A DNA stretch of 34,747 nucleotides, taken from the NCBI RefSeq assembly GCF_000696305.2, contig NZ_AOMT01000019.1:1-34747 (forward strand), given 5' to 3'. The notes below the pieces were generated by a model, which saw only the letters and a list, made by a program, of their open reading frames with translations, had not been told where the DNA came from and ran no database searches. Position 1 is the first letter of the stretch. Each line of letters opens with the position of its first letter. The translations under genes and the position numbers were made by a program. The stretch comes from Moraxella bovoculi 237. Lineage in GTDB: Bacteria; Pseudomonadota; Gammaproteobacteria; Pseudomonadales; Moraxellaceae. Shown here one piece after another: positions 1 through 8,448 of this stretch.

Positions 1-67
1 GGGGAATTTTTCAATTAATGCTCATCGACAAGATTGATAAAAATTTTGTGATTTAAGATAAAAATGC

Positions 68-95
68 TTGTATTTAAAAAAATATTTGCTATAAT
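68..95 (+). promoter_or_regulatory. Promoter of the tRNA-Trp/secE/nusG unit
   Basis: A -35-like TTGTAT (68-73) is followed after 16 bases by a consensus -10 TATAAT (90-95), which also carries the extended -10 dinucleotide TG (87-88). Transcription would begin near 102, about 12 bases before the tRNA. The first 60 bases of the window show no other feature I can support. Confidence 0.75.
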
Positions 96-113
96 AGCAG
101 TCCTTAACTCCTT

Positions 114-189
114 AGGCGATTGGCTCAATTGGTAGAGCATCGGTCTCCAAAACCGAGGGTTGGGGGTTCGAGTCCCTCATCGCCTGCCA
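114..189 (+). tRNA. tRNA-Trp (anticodon CCA)
   Basis: The sequence folds as a 76-base tRNA including an encoded 3' CCA. The acceptor stem AGGCGAT (114-120) pairs with ATCGCCT, followed by discriminator G186 and CCA (187-189). The anticodon stem TCGGT/ACCGA encloses the loop CTCCAAA with anticodon CCA, and the T arm has GGTTCGAGTCC. CCA reads the tryptophan codon UGG, and G73 is the usual discriminator of bacterial tRNA-Trp. There is no terminator before secE, so the tRNA is probably processed from a transcript that continues into secE-nusG. Confidence 0.97.
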
Positions 190-256
190 TCTTATATTTT
201 CCATGCCATTATTTTAATTTTATAAAAAAATTGGTCACTCCAAGGCAAATTCCTGC

Positions 257-736
257 ATGAGCGATAATAAAGATAATTTTGATACCCAAGCTGAAACTGT
301 GGCGTCAAATGGTCCAGCTCAGCAAAAACAGTCTGTCACTATCTCTAAAGAAAACGTTGTTGAGGTTGCTAAAAGACGCTCAGCCAAAGACTATATTCTG
401 TGGCTATTGGCAATCGTTTCTTTAATTAGTGCTACCTTGGTGACGGAATACCTGCCAAGATATTGGGCACAAGGTAATAATGTTTGGGTGCAGCTGGGTA
501 TTACAGTTGCTTTGGTTGTTTTTGCCATTATCTGTCTGGTATTTACCAATCAAGGTCGCGCTTTTAAGACGCTATTAAAAGACGCGGGCATCGAATTGCG
601 CCGTGTGACTTGGCCAAGTAAAGATGAGACTTTCCGTTATACATGGCAAGTGATTCTGGCGATGATTATTATTGGTTTTATCATCTGGTTGCTTGACAAT
701 ATTTTTAATAAGATTATTGGTTTTATTTTAAATTAA
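257..736 (+). CDS. secE: Preprotein translocase subunit SecE
   Basis: SecE is the small inner-membrane subunit that clamps SecY in the SecYEG protein export channel. The 159-residue product has a polar N-terminus of about 45 residues and three hydrophobic helices at roughly 47-66, 77-97 and 131-156, the three-helix form found in gammaproteobacteria. The conserved cytoplasmic motif ELRRVTWPSKDE lies between helices 2 and 3 and is diagnostic. E. coli SecE is 127 residues, so this one has a longer N-terminal extension. It follows tRNA-Trp and precedes nusG, as in related bacteria. The ribosome binding site is weak (AAGG about 11 bases upstream). Confidence 0.96.
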   Translation: MSDNKDNFDTQAETVASNGPAQQKQSVTISKENVVEVAKRRSAKDYILWLLAIVSLISATLVTEYLPRYWAQGNNVWVQLGITVALVVFAIICLVFTNQGRAFKTLLKDAGIELRRVTWPSKDETFRYTWQVILAMIIIGFIIWLLDNIFNKIIGFILN

Positions 737-752
737 TTCATGGGGTGATGTG

Positions 753-1283
753 ATGCGTTGGTATATTATCCAAGCATTTTCTGGTTACGAAAAACAAGTT
801 CAGCGCTCACTAATCGAGCGTATTAAGCGCAGTGAATTTGCCGATTCTTTTGGTGATGTTTTGGTGCCAACCGAAGAAGTCATTGAAATGCGTGAAGGTA
901 AAAAACGCACTGTTGAACATAAATTATTCCCTGGCTATGTCCTAATTAATATGGACATGAATGAGGATACTTGGCACATCGTAAGAAGTTGCCCGAACAT
1001 CACAGGATTTATCGGTGGCACGCCGGAGCATCCAGCGCCAATCACTCAAGTTGAAGCAGATCGTATTCTGAATCGTATTCAAAAAGGCAGCGATGCACCT
1101 CGTCCTAAGACAATGTTTGAGCCGGGTGAGGAAGTGCTTGTGATTGACGGTCCATTTACTGATTTTAAAGGACTTGTCAAGAAAGTAGATTATGACAAAT
1201 CCAAGCTGCACTTAACTGTTAGTGTGTTCAATCGCCCAACCGAAGTTGAGCTTGAATTCACAAAAGTTGAAAAAATCGTATAA
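753..1283 (+). CDS. nusG: Transcription termination/antitermination factor NusG
   Basis: NusG binds RNA polymerase through its N-terminal domain and contacts Rho or ribosomal protein S10 through its C-terminal KOW domain, coupling transcription with translation or termination. The product of 176 residues starts with the typical MRWYIIQAFSGYE, contains LFPGYVL in the N-terminal domain and has a KOW region near residues 122-150 (GEEVLVIDGPFTDFKG). A GTG codon lies in frame just upstream at 750. The ATG at 753 is preferred because GGGGTG (742-747) gives it a 5-base spacing but only 2 bases for the GTG. It is co-transcribed with secE (16-base gap). Its last codons contain the -35 element of the rplK promoter. 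Confidence 0.97.
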   Translation: MRWYIIQAFSGYEKQVQRSLIERIKRSEFADSFGDVLVPTEEVIEMREGKKRTVEHKLFPGYVLINMDMNEDTWHIVRSCPNITGFIGGTPEHPAPITQVEADRILNRIQKGSDAPRPKTMFEPGEEVLVIDGPFTDFKGLVKKVDYDKSKLHLTVSVFNRPTEVELEFTKVEKIV

Positions 1284-1295
1284 TCTTGCTATAAT
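1267..1295 (+). promoter_or_regulatory. Promoter of rplK-rplA
   Basis: TTGAAA (1267-1272), a 17-base spacer and TATAAT (1290-1295) with extended TG at 1287-1288 form a near-consensus sigma-70 promoter. The -35 element lies inside the end of nusG. The 12-mer TTGCTATAATAG is identical to that of the tRNA-Trp promoter. Confidence 0.85.
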
Positions 1296-1305
1296 AGATT
1301 CTTTG

Positions 1306-1353
1306 GCTCTGAGCGTTGCTCGGGGCTTTTCGTCGAATTAGATAATCTAATTC
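1306..1353 (+). promoter_or_regulatory. rplK leader hairpins (terminator/attenuator-like, possible L1 target)
   Basis: The first stem, GCTCTGAGC (1306-1314) with GCTCGGGGC (1318-1326), has a GTT loop, allows two G-U pairs and is followed by TTTT (1327-1330). The second, GAATTAGA (1335-1342) with TCTAATTC (1346-1353), is perfect. The first begins only a few bases after the expected start of rplK transcription, so it could terminate read-through from nusG, attenuate the new transcript, or both. In E. coli L1 represses this operon by binding the leader; whether either stem is an L1 target is inference. Confidence 0.5.
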
Positions 1354-1407
1354 ATAACATTGGGGAGCTAATTTTTAGCGTTACTACCCACCATTGGAGT
1401 ATATTTC

Positions 1408-1839
1408 ATGGCAAAGAAGATTGATGGCTACATCAAGCTACAAGTGCCTGCTGGTAAGGCAAACCCATCACCACCAATTGGTCCAGCATTGGGTCAAAAA
1501 GGTGTTAATATCATGGCGTTCTGTAAAGAGTTCAACGCAGCATCTGCTAACTTTGAACCAGGCTTGCCAATTCCAGTTGTAATTACCGTTTTTAACGATA
1601 AGTCTTTCACTTTCGTAATGAAGTCGCCACCTGCGGCAGTTCTACTGCGTAAAGCAGCTGGTGTTGCTAAAGGCTCAAGTGTACCTAACAAAGATAAAGT
1701 TGGTACTGTGACTCGTGCGCAACTAGAAGAAATCGTAAAAACTAAAGAGGCAGATCTGACCGCTGCTGAACTTGAAGCTGCAATCCGTACCATCGCAGGT
1801 ACTGCACGCTCAATGGGTCTAAATGTGGAGGGTGTGTAA
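1408..1839 (+). CDS. rplK: 50S ribosomal protein L11
   Basis: L11 binds 23S rRNA at the GTPase-associated centre, where it supports factor binding, and in many bacteria it is needed for RelA activation during starvation. The 143-residue product has the conserved opening with [20 protein letters not shown] and ends with the helical rRNA-binding domain including [11 protein letters not shown]. coli L11 has 142 residues. The start at 1408 has GGAG about 9 bases upstream; a longer out-of-frame reading from 1394 is not a gene. Its stop codon TAA overlaps the ATG of rplA by one base (TAATG), so the two are probably translationally coupled. Confidence 0.98.
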   Translation: MAKKIDGYIKLQVPAGKANPSPPIGPALGQKGVNIMAFCKEFNAASANFEPGLPIPVVITVFNDKSFTFVMKSPPAAVLLRKAAGVAKGSSVPNKDKVGTVTRAQLEEIVKTKEADLTAAELEAAIRTIAGTARSMGLNVEGV

Positions 1840-2540
1840 TGGCTAAGCTAACTAAGCGTCAAAAGCTAATCAACGAGAAAGTTGATGGCAACAAACTATA
1901 CACCATCGAAGAAGCGGTTGCGATTCTAAATGATTTGCCAGCGGCTAAATTCAAAGAGTCTATCGACATCGCGATCAACCTAGGCATTGACCCGCGTAAA
2001 TCTGATCAAGTAGTTCGTGGCGCAACCAACCTACCTGCAGGTACTGGCAAAACTAAGCGTGTTGCTGTATTCGCTCAAGGCGCTGCTGCTGACGCTGCTA
2101 AAGAAGCTGGTGCGGATGTTGTAGGCTTTGAAGATCTGGCTGACAGCATCAAAGCTGGTAACCTTGACTTTGACGTAGTAATCGCTTCTCCAGATGCGAT
2201 GCGCGTTGTTGGTCAACTGGGTACCATCCTAGGTCCACGTGGTCTTATGCCAAACCCTAAAGTTGGTACAGTAACTGCTGATGTAGCGACTGCTGTTAAA
2301 AACACCAAAGCAGGTCAGGCTCAATACCGTGTAGACAAAGCTGGTATCATCCACGCTTCTATCGGTCAAATAGGCTTTACTGGCGAGCAAATCGAACAAA
2401 ACGCTACTGCGTTGTTGAACGATCTTAAACGTGCTAAGCCGGCTACCTCTAAAGGTATCTACATCAAGAAGATTACTTTGTCTAGCACCATGGGCCCTGG
2501 TCTCGCAATTGATCCAGTTCCACACCGTGCGAACAAATAA
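1839..2540 (+). CDS. rplA: 50S ribosomal protein L1
   Basis: L1 forms the mobile L1 stalk that helps release deacylated tRNA from the ribosomal E site, and in E. coli it also represses its own operon by binding the mRNA. The 233-residue product matches the usual length (234 in E. coli). It contains the signature [16 protein letters not shown] in the middle and ends in [12 protein letters not shown]. It overlaps rplK by one base. No clear terminator follows; the next unit starts from a promoter within the 340-base gap. Confidence 0.98.
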   Translation: MAKLTKRQKLINEKVDGNKLYTIEEAVAILNDLPAAKFKESIDIAINLGIDPRKSDQVVRGATNLPAGTGKTKRVAVFAQGAAADAAKEAGADVVGFEDLADSIKAGNLDFDVVIASPDAMRVVGQLGTILGPRGLMPNPKVGTVTADVATAVKNTKAGQAQYRVDKAGIIHASIGQIGFTGEQIEQNATALLNDLKRAKPATSKGIYIKKITLSSTMGPGLAIDPVPHRANK

Positions 2541-2596
2541 TCCTGCCCAATTTATGAGCGTGAAATACACAAACCTAAGAAAAACATAGATTTTAC

Positions 2597-2624
2597 TTGA
2601 TTTGTCGTATTTTTCGCTTATAAT
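2597..2624 (+). promoter_or_regulatory. Promoter of rplJ-rplL
   Basis: TTGATT (2597-2602), a 16-base spacer and TATAAT (2619-2624) lie in the gap after rplA. Transcription starting near 2631 would give a leader of about 250 bases, which fits the long structured L10 leader found in other gammaproteobacteria. Confidence 0.75.
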
Positions 2625-2630
2625 AGCGTA

Positions 2631-2881
2631 TTTATCAATGAATTTCCCCGTATTTAAGTTTATTGGTAAAACAGAATTTATTAGTTCAGCACAGCGGGTT
2701 GTGCTGTCTAAGACCGTAGGTGTCATTGATTGTTCTCAAGCAATGACATAATCGATGAATAAAATCATCAGCCTACGCAGACGGTAAGACGACAAGTCAC
2801 CGTATTTGGTGCAGATCACTTTGTGATTTGTGAAATTTGCTTATTATTTGCAGTTGCAGATAATAAATATGGAGACAACCC
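2631..2881 (+). promoter_or_regulatory. L10-type ribosomal protein leader
   Basis: This gene-free stretch holds several nested stems. CAGCACA (2687-2693) pairs with TGTGCTG (2700-2706). TGTCATTG (2721-2728) pairs perfectly with CAATGACA (2741-2748). GTAGG (2716-2720) can pair with CCTAC (2772-2776), and ACCGT just before it with ACGGT (2781-2785). The string GCCTACGCAGACGGT resembles the region of the E. coli rplJ leader where L10-(L12)4 binds and represses translation. The position directly before rplJ supports the same role here. The family assignment is from memory, not from a covariance search. Confidence 0.75.
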
Positions 2882-3385
2882 ATGGCACTAAATCTTCAAG
2901 ACAAACAAGCAATTGTTGCTGAAGTAAATGAAGCTGCCAAAGGTGCGCTCTCTGCTGTTGTTGCCGATTCTCGCGGCGTAACAGTAGCACAGATGACCGA
3001 ACTTCGTAAAGCGGCTCGTGCAGCAGGTGTTGATATGCGTATCGTTCGTAATACTCTATTACGTCGCGCGCTAGAAGACACTAACTTTGCTTGCATGAAC
3101 GATGTATTCGTTGGTCCTACTCTAATTGCATTCTCAAATGAACACCCAGGTGCAGCAGCACGTCTGTTCAAAGAATTTGCAAAGGGCAATGACAAGTTCG
3201 AGATCAAAGGCGCAGCTTTTGAAGGCGAATTTATTGACGCTAAATCAATCGATAAACTTGCAACTCTACCTACTTACGACGAAGCTATTGCACGTCTAAT
3301 GGGCACAATGAAAGAAGCAGCAGCAGGCAAACTTGCCCGTACTCTAGCTGCTCTACGCGACAAGTTGCAAGCAGAAGCGGCATAA
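2882..3385 (+). CDS. rplJ: 50S ribosomal protein L10
   Basis: L10 (P0) anchors dimers of L7/L12 to the ribosome and with them recruits translation factors; in E. coli the L10-L12 complex also represses its own mRNA. The 167-residue product (165 in E. coli) shows the typical N-terminal rRNA-binding domain with [19 protein letters not shown] and [10 protein letters not shown]. It ends in an Ala-rich helical tail of the kind that binds L12 dimers. GGAGA (2871-2875) lies 6 bases before the ATG. It is followed 69 AT-rich bases later by rplL with no terminator between them. Confidence 0.98.
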   Translation: MALNLQDKQAIVAEVNEAAKGALSAVVADSRGVTVAQMTELRKAARAAGVDMRIVRNTLLRRALEDTNFACMNDVFVGPTLIAFSNEHPGAAARLFKEFAKGNDKFEIKGAAFEGEFIDAKSIDKLATLPTYDEAIARLMGTMKEAAAGKLARTLAALRDKLQAEAA

Positions 3386-3454
3386 TTTTATTTTTAACTT
3401 TTAAAATTATTCGTTTTTTACAATTAACATTTTTATTTCATAGGAACAATTGCT

Positions 3455-3826
3455 ATGCCACTAACTAACGAACAAATCCTAGACGCGATCGCGGAAAAAT
3501 CAGTAATGGAAATCGTTGAGCTTATCTCTGCGATGGAAGAAAAATTTGGTGTATCTGCTGCTGCACTAGCAGCAGCTCCAGCAGCTGGCGGTGAAGCAGC
3601 GGCAGCTGAAGAAAAAGACGACTTCAACGTTGTTATCACCAGCGGTGGCGACAAGAAAGTAGCTGTTATTAAAGTAGTACGTGAAGTAACTGGTCTAGGT
3701 CTAAAAGAAGCTAAAGATCTAGTTGAAGGTGCTCCACAAACTGTTAAAGAAGGCGCATCTAAAGCTGAAGCTGAAGAGCTTAAGAAGAAGCTTGAAGAAG
3801 CTGGCGCGAGCGTTGAACTTAAATAA
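3455..3826 (+). CDS. rplL: 50S ribosomal protein L7/L12
   Basis: L7/L12 is the multi-copy stalk protein that recruits and stimulates GTPase factors such as EF-G and EF-Tu. The 123-residue product has the N-terminal dimerisation helices ([16 protein letters not shown]), an Ala/Gly-rich hinge at roughly 37-54 and the C-terminal factor-binding domain with [21 protein letters not shown]. coli L12 has 121 residues. Of its ten leucine codons six are CTA, four CTT and none CTG, a striking bias for a highly expressed gene. A good intrinsic terminator follows about 60 bases after the stop. Confidence 0.98.
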   Translation: MPLTNEQILDAIAEKSVMEIVELISAMEEKFGVSAAALAAAPAAGGEAAAAEEKDDFNVVITSGGDKKVAVIKVVREVTGLGLKEAKDLVEGAPQTVKEGASKAEAEELKKKLEEAGASVELK

Positions 3827-3886
3827 TTTAGATAGCTTTCAACCAATCGCTGCCTAAGCGATATTGAAAACAACTAATTATTTATC

Positions 3887-3925
3887 AAAAAGCCAATTTT
3901 GCACTTGCATTATTGGCTTTTTTTT
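3887..3925 (+). terminator. Intrinsic terminator after rplL
   Basis: An 11-bp stem (3887-3897 with 3912-3922) built on AAAGCCAAT/ATTGGCTTT runs into eight consecutive T (3918-3925). It may be a full terminator or, as in the E. coli beta operon, a partial one that lowers rpoBC expression relative to L12. Confidence 0.85.
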
Positions 3926-3933
3926 ATTATAAT
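3905..3933 (+). promoter_or_regulatory. Probable rpoBC promoter nested in the rplL terminator
   Basis: TTGCAT (3905-3910) lies in the terminator loop and, after 17 bases, TATAAT (3928-3933) lies just behind the T tract. It would drive rpoBC with a leader of about 315 bases. The motif match is good, but no transcript data are available. Confidence 0.55.
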
Positions 3934-3944
3934 TTAGTATTTGA

Positions 3945-3991
3945 CCTTTTGTACTTATCTTAAGCGCTATAGGTGAGTACAATGCAAAAGG
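3945..3991 (+). promoter_or_regulatory. Long hairpin, possible RNase III processing site
   Basis: CCTTTT (3945-3950) pairs with AAAAGG (3986-3991), and GTACTTATC (3951-3959) pairs with GGTGAGTAC (3972-3980) using two G-U pairs. Only a 5-base bulge (3981-3985) breaks the 15 pairs, and the loop is 3960-3971. No T tract follows. In E. coli the rplL-rpoB spacer is cut by RNase III in a similar long stem, so processing is the likely role, by analogy. Confidence 0.5.
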
Positions 3992-4121
3992 ACAAACACA
4001 CCCTATGCAAAACGACCTAATTTGTAATAACCAAATTTAAGCTAAATACTTCTGGTATTTGGCGCTTTGTTGTGTGTGGGGTTTTTATTGGCATGCAGTA
4101 GGGGCGTGCTGATGGTGTTTT

Positions 4122-4151
4122 TTGACTTTTTTGTGATGGATATTCTAATAA
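4122..4151 (+). promoter_or_regulatory. Possible second rpoB promoter
   Basis: TTGACT (4122-4127) is followed by an 18-base spacer and TAATAA (4146-4151). The -35 is strong and the -10 poor, so this is only a candidate. Confidence 0.3.
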
Positions 4152-4256
4152 TTTAAAATGTCCATGATGTTTACAGATGGTTGAAATTGTCTTTTATTTA
4201 ACGGTGTTGCTGTGATAATCGCGGTGCGCCAAGTTAACTTAACGTAAGGAATCTTA

Positions 4257-7200
4257 ATGGCTTATTCTTATACCGAAAAGAAACGCATTCGTAAAAGTTT
4301 TTCTAGACTTCCAGACGTCATGGATGTGCCATATCTATTGGCAATCCAAGTAGATTCTTACGAGCAGTTTTTGCAAGAGCATAAAAAGCCAAAAGCCCGT
4401 GCAAATGTGGGCTTACAAGCGGCTTTCTCGTCTATTTTCCCCATCACCAGCCATTCTGGCAACGCTGAGCTTCAGTTTGTCGAGTACTATTTGGGTGAGC
4501 CTGAGTTTGACGAGCGTGAATGTATCATGCGTGGCTCAACCTTCGCTGCACCTTTGCGCGTAAAAATCCGTCTAATCATCAAAGATAAAGACAGCAAAGA
4601 CAAAGATTCTAAAGCGGCAATCAAAGACATCCGCGAACAAAGTGTGTTTATGGGTGAAATCCCGCTAATGACGGATAATGGTACTTTTATTATCAACGGT
4701 ACTGAGCGTGTGATCGTATCGCAGCTACACCGTTCGCCAGGTGTGTTCTTTGATCATGATAAGGGTAAATCACACTCAAGCGGTAAAGTGCTTTACAATG
4801 CACGTATCATTCCTTACCGTGGCTCATGGCTTGATTTTGAATTTGATGTTAAAGACCTAGTATACGCACGTATCGACCGCCGCCGTAAGCTACTTGCGAC
4901 CATCATCTTGCGCGCTATTGGTATGGATACTGCGCAGATCCTAGAGACTTTCTTTGACACAGTTGAAGTTTATAAAGGTGAAGGGTCTTTTGAAGTTGAG
5001 CTGGTGGCTGAACGTTTGCAAGGCGAGATGGCTCAGTTTGACATCGTATCACCAGATGGCAAGGTGATCGTTGAGCAAGGCAAGCGTATCAATGCCCGCC
5101 GCATCAAAGAAATCGTTGCCTCTGGTATGACCAAACTTGCCGTGCCTGATGAATATCTATATGAGCGTATTTTGGCAGAGGACATCGTTTATCACGATGA
5201 AGTAATCGCTCGTTCGAACACGTTAATTGACCATGAGCTTTTGGTTAAATTAGCCGATAAGAACATTAAAGGTTTTAAGATTCTATTTACCAACGACATC
5301 GACCACGGTGCTTATATCGCTGATACATTACGTGCTGACACTGTAATGAGCCGTGAAGAAGCGCTGATCGAGATCTATAAAGTCATGCGTCCAGGCGAGC
5401 CACCAACGTTAGAGACTGCTGAGAAGCTATTTGAGCAAATGTTCTTTAGTCAAGAGCGTTATGATCTGTCTAACGTTGGTCGTATGAAGTTCAACCGTCG
5501 TTTGGGTCGTGAATTTGTTGAGACTGATGACATTGATGTTCAGCGCGATCAAGGCGTATTGTCAAATCAAGACATCATCGACGTACTAAAAGAGCTGATC
5601 GAAATTCGCAATGGTCGTGGCGAAGTGGATGACATTGACCACTTGGGTAACCGTCGTATTCGTTCTGTTGGTGAGATGACCGAGAATCAGTTCCGTATCG
5701 GTTTGGCTCGTGTTGAGCGTGCTGTCAAAGAGCGTCTAACCACTGCTGAATCTGACAACCTATCACCACAAGATTTGATTAATTCTAAGCCTGTGGCGGC
5801 ATCTATCAAAGAATTCTTTGGTTCTTCACAGCTGTCTCAGTTCATGGACCAAAACAACCCACTGTCAGAGATTACTCATAAGCGCCGTGTTTCTGCGCTT
5901 GGTCCTGGCGGTCTGACCCGTGAGCGTGCAGGTTTCGAGGTGCGTGACGTACATAACACTCACTACGGCCGTGTATGTCCGATCGAGACACCTGAAGGTC
6001 CAAACATTGGTCTGATCAACTCATTAGCAGTATTTGCTAAGACCAATAACTTTGGCTTCCTAGAGACGCCTTACCGCCGTGTTATCGATGGTAAAGTGAC
6101 TGATGACATCGAATACATGTCTGCCATCGAAGAAGTAGGTTCTGTCATCGCACAGGCCGACTCGCCAATGAACGAAAATGGCGAGCTGACCGAAGAGATG
6201 GTGATGGTGCGCTATCAAGGTGAGTCGGTACGTATGGGCGTTGATAAAGTAACCCACATGGACGTATCGCCACGTCAGGTTGTATCGGTGGCGGCCTCGC
6301 TGATTCCATTCCTAGAGCACGACGATGCTAACCGTGCCTTGATGGGTGCGAACATGCAACGTCAGGCGGTACCGACTTTGCGATCTGATAAGCCGCTTGT
6401 AGGTACAGGCATGGAGCGTCACGTAGCGCGCGACAGCGGTGTTTGCGTGGTTGCTAAGCGTGGCGGTGTGATCGAAGAGGTTGATGCCAGCCGTGTTATC
6501 GTGCGTGTTAACGAAGAAGAGATGGTCGCAGGCGAAGCAGGTATTGATATTTATAATCTAATCAAATATACCCGATCTAACCAAAACACTTGTATCAACC
6601 AGCGCATCATCGTCAATGAAGGTGATGTAATCGCTCGTGGTGATATTTTGGCAGATGGTCCTTCGACAGATCTGGGTGAGCTTGCACTTGGTCAGAACAT
6701 GCGTGTGGCGTTCATGCCTTGGAATGGTTATAATTTCGAAGACTCGATCTTATTATCTGAGCGTGTTGTTCAAGAAGATCGCTTCACAACCATTCACATC
6801 CAAGAGCTAACTTGTGTCGCTCGTGATACCAAGCTTGGCCCTGAAGAGATCACTGGTGATATTCCAAATGTTGGTGAGGCAGCACTTGCAAACCTTGACG
6901 AAGCGGGTATTGTTTATATTGGTGCTGAAGTAGATGCTGGCGATATCTTGGTGGGTAAAGTTACTCCAAAAGGTGAGAGCCAATTAACTCCAGAAGAAAA
7001 ACTGCTCCGTGCTATCTTCGGTGAGAAAGCTGCTGATGTGAAAGACACGTCTTTACGTGTACCATCTTCAACTAAGGGTACAGTCATTGATGTACAAGTC
7101 TTTACCCGTGATGGTCTAGAAAAAGACAGCCGCGCCAAAGCCATCGAAAAAGCGATGCTTGATGACTATCGTAAAGACCTAAAAGAAGAGCTAAACATCT

Positions 7201-8366
7201 TCGAAGCGGCTGCTCGCGGTCGTATCGTACATCTACTAGAAGGTAAGACCATCAGTGGTGGTTCTGGCTTTAAGGCAGGCACGGTATTGTCAGCAGCTGA
7301 TCTTGAGAATCTATCTCTTGAAAATCTGCTTGACATCCAGCCTGCGGAAGAAGAGGTGTCTGAGCGTTTGACACAGATCGCCGAATACCTAAGCGACAAG
7401 CAAAAAGACATCGACAATAAGTTCGCTGAGAAAAAACGCAAGCTAACAGCGGGTGATGATCTTGCGCATGGCGTTCAAAAGATCGTTAAAGTTTATCTGG
7501 CAGTTAAGCGTCGTATCCAGCCTGGTGACAAGATGGCAGGTCGTCACGGTAACAAGGGTGTTGTATCGCGTATCATGCCTGTTGAAGACATGCCATATGA
7601 CGAGAAAGGCAACCCTGTTGATATTGTACTTAACCCTCTGGGCGTACCATCACGTATGAACATCGGTCAGGTTCTAGAGACTCACCTTGGTATGGCAGCT
7701 CGCGGCCTTGGTGACAAGATCAACGAGATGATGCGCGCTCAAGCAGCTGTTGGCGAACTTCGTGAATTCTTAGATAAGATTTATAACAAAGTTGGTGGCG
7801 AGCAAGTTGATCTAGACAGCTTGTCTGACGAAGACATCATGGCAATGGCCGAGAATCTACGTGCAGGCGTACCGATGGGCACAGCAGTTTTTGATGGCGC
7901 CAAAGAAACTCAAATCAAAGAATTGCTTGAGCTTGCAGGACTTGATAAGTCAGGACAACAGACTCTGTATGATGGACGTACCGGTAAGAAATTCGACCGT
8001 CCTGTGACTGTGGGTTACATGTACATGCTGAAATTGAACCACTTGGTTGATGATAAGATGCACGCTCGTTCAACGGGTTCGTACAGTCTTGTTACTCAGC
8101 AGCCGCTTGGTGGTAAAGCTCAGTTCGGTGGTCAGCGTTTCGGTGAGATGGAGGTTTGGGCACTTGAAGCATACGGTGCGACTTACACGCTACAAGAGAT
8201 GCTCACTGTGAAGTCAGATGACGTTGAAGGTCGTACCCGCATGTACAAGAACATCGTTGATGGCGAACAGTACATGAACCCAGGTATGCCAGAGTCGTTT
8301 AATGTATTGACCAAAGAGATTCGATCGCTGGGCATTAACATTGACTTAAAAGAAAAGAAAAAATAA
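4257..8366 (+). CDS. rpoB: DNA-directed RNA polymerase subunit beta
   Basis: RpoB forms one pincer of RNA polymerase and much of the active-site cleft. The 1369-residue product (1342 in E. coli) runs from the usual opening ([15 protein letters not shown]) to the C-terminal clamp-binding segment. The rifampicin pocket [20 protein letters not shown] is intact: the equivalents of E. coli D516, H526 and S531 are D531, H541 and S546. The second pocket cluster [10 protein letters not shown] is also unchanged, so nothing predicts rifampicin resistance. The catalytic-region motif [15 protein letters not shown] is present. An unusual [10 protein letters not shown] tandem sits at residues 110-119. AAGGA (4246-4250) precedes the ATG. 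It is co-transcribed with rpoC across an 82-base spacer containing a perfect hairpin. Confidence 0.99.
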   Translation: MAYSYTEKKRIRKSFSRLPDVMDVPYLLAIQVDSYEQFLQEHKKPKARANVGLQAAFSSIFPITSHSGNAELQFVEYYLGEPEFDERECIMRGSTFAAPLRVKIRLIIKDKDSKDKDSKAAIKDIREQSVFMGEIPLMTDNGTFIINGTERVIVSQLHRSPGVFFDHDKGKSHSSGKVLYNARIIPYRGSWLDFEFDVKDLVYARIDRRRKLLATIILRAIGMDTAQILETFFDTVEVYKGEGSFEVELVAERLQGEMAQFDIVSPDGKVIVEQGKRINARRIKEIVASGMTKLAVPDEYLYERILAEDIVYHDEVIARSNTLIDHELLVKLADKNIKGFKILFTNDIDHGAYIADTLRADTVMSREEALIEIYKVMRPGEPPTLETAEKLFEQMFFSQERYDLSNVGRMKFNRRLGREFVETDDIDVQRDQGVLSNQDIIDVLKELIEIRNGRGEVDDIDHLGNRRIRSVGEMTENQFRIGLARVERAVKERLTTAESDNLSPQDLINSKPVAASIKEFFGSSQLSQFMDQNNPLSEITHKRRVSALGPGGLTRERAGFEVRDVHNTHYGRVCPIETPEGPNIGLINSLAVFAKTNNFGFLETPYRRVIDGKVTDDIEYMSAIEEVGSVIAQADSPMNENGELTEEMVMVRYQGESVRMGVDKVTHMDVSPRQVVSVAASLIPFLEHDDANRALMGANMQRQAVPTLRSDKPLVGTGMERHVARDSGVCVVAKRGGVIEEVDASRVIVRVNEEEMVAGEAGIDIYNLIKYTRSNQNTCINQRIIVNEGDVIARGDILADGPSTDLGELALGQNMRVAFMPWNGYNFEDSILLSERVVQEDRFTTIHIQELTCVARDTKLGPEEITGDIPNVGEAALANLDEAGIVYIGAEVDAGDILVGKVTPKGESQLTPEEKLLRAIFGEKAADVKDTSLRVPSSTKGTVIDVQVFTRDGLEKDSRAKAIEKAMLDDYRKDLKEELNIFEAAARGRIVHLLEGKTISGGSGFKAGTVLSAADLENLSLENLLDIQPAEEEVSERLTQIAEYLSDKQKDIDNKFAEKKRKLTAGDDLAHGVQKIVKVYLAVKRRIQPGDKMAGRHGNKGVVSRIMPVEDMPYDEKGNPVDIVLNPLGVPSRMNIGQVLETHLGMAARGLGDKINEMMRAQAAVGELREFLDKIYNKVGGEQVDLDSLSDEDIMAMAENLRAGVPMGTAVFDGAKETQIKELLELAGLDKSGQQTLYDGRTGKKFDRPVTVGYMYMLKLNHLVDDKMHARSTGSYSLVTQQPLGGKAQFGGQRFGEMEVWALEAYGATYTLQEMLTVKSDDVEGRTRMYKNIVDGEQYMNPGMPESFNVLTKEIRSLGINIDLKEKKK

Positions 8367-8388
8367 GTCAGCCCAGACGATAGCATTT

Positions 8389-8415
8389 GCCCAAGCGTTC
8401 CGATAACGCTTGGGC
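8389..8415 (+). promoter_or_regulatory. Perfect 11-bp hairpin between rpoB and rpoC
   Basis: GCCCAAGCGTT (8389-8399) and AACGCTTGGGC (8405-8415) are exact reverse complements around the loop CCGAT. The stem is GC-rich but is followed by GCACCGAATTG, not a T tract, so it is not a classic terminator. It ends 33 bases before the rpoC start. mRNA stabilisation or processing is plausible. Confidence 0.7.
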
Positions 8416-8448
8416 GCACCGAATTGACGAATATAACGGAGAAACCTT

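Larger units (their letters stand above)
3827..4256 (+). other. rplL-rpoB intergenic control region
   Basis: This 430-base gap contains no credible gene. In order it holds a terminator (3887-3925), a promoter overlapping it (3905-3933), a long imperfect hairpin (3945-3991) and a 9-bp hairpin GCTAAATAC/GTATTTGGC (4041-4049/4055-4063, one G-U pair). A second possible promoter (4122-4151) and the rpoB ribosome binding site AAGGA (4246-4250) follow. In E. coli the equivalent gap holds an attenuator and an RNase III cut site, so the layout here looks like a parallel arrangement. Confidence 0.6.

Noticed and set aside
3433-3873. Antisense reading frame across rplL
   Set aside because: Its Ser/Ala-rich translation is a by-product of the Ala/Glu codons of rplL; there is no ribosome binding site or promoter.
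5800-6030. Rifampicin-resistance change in rpoB
   Set aside because: D531, H541 and S546 and the [10 protein letters not shown] cluster are wild type; the N567 near this region (VHNTHYG) is outside the known resistance positions.
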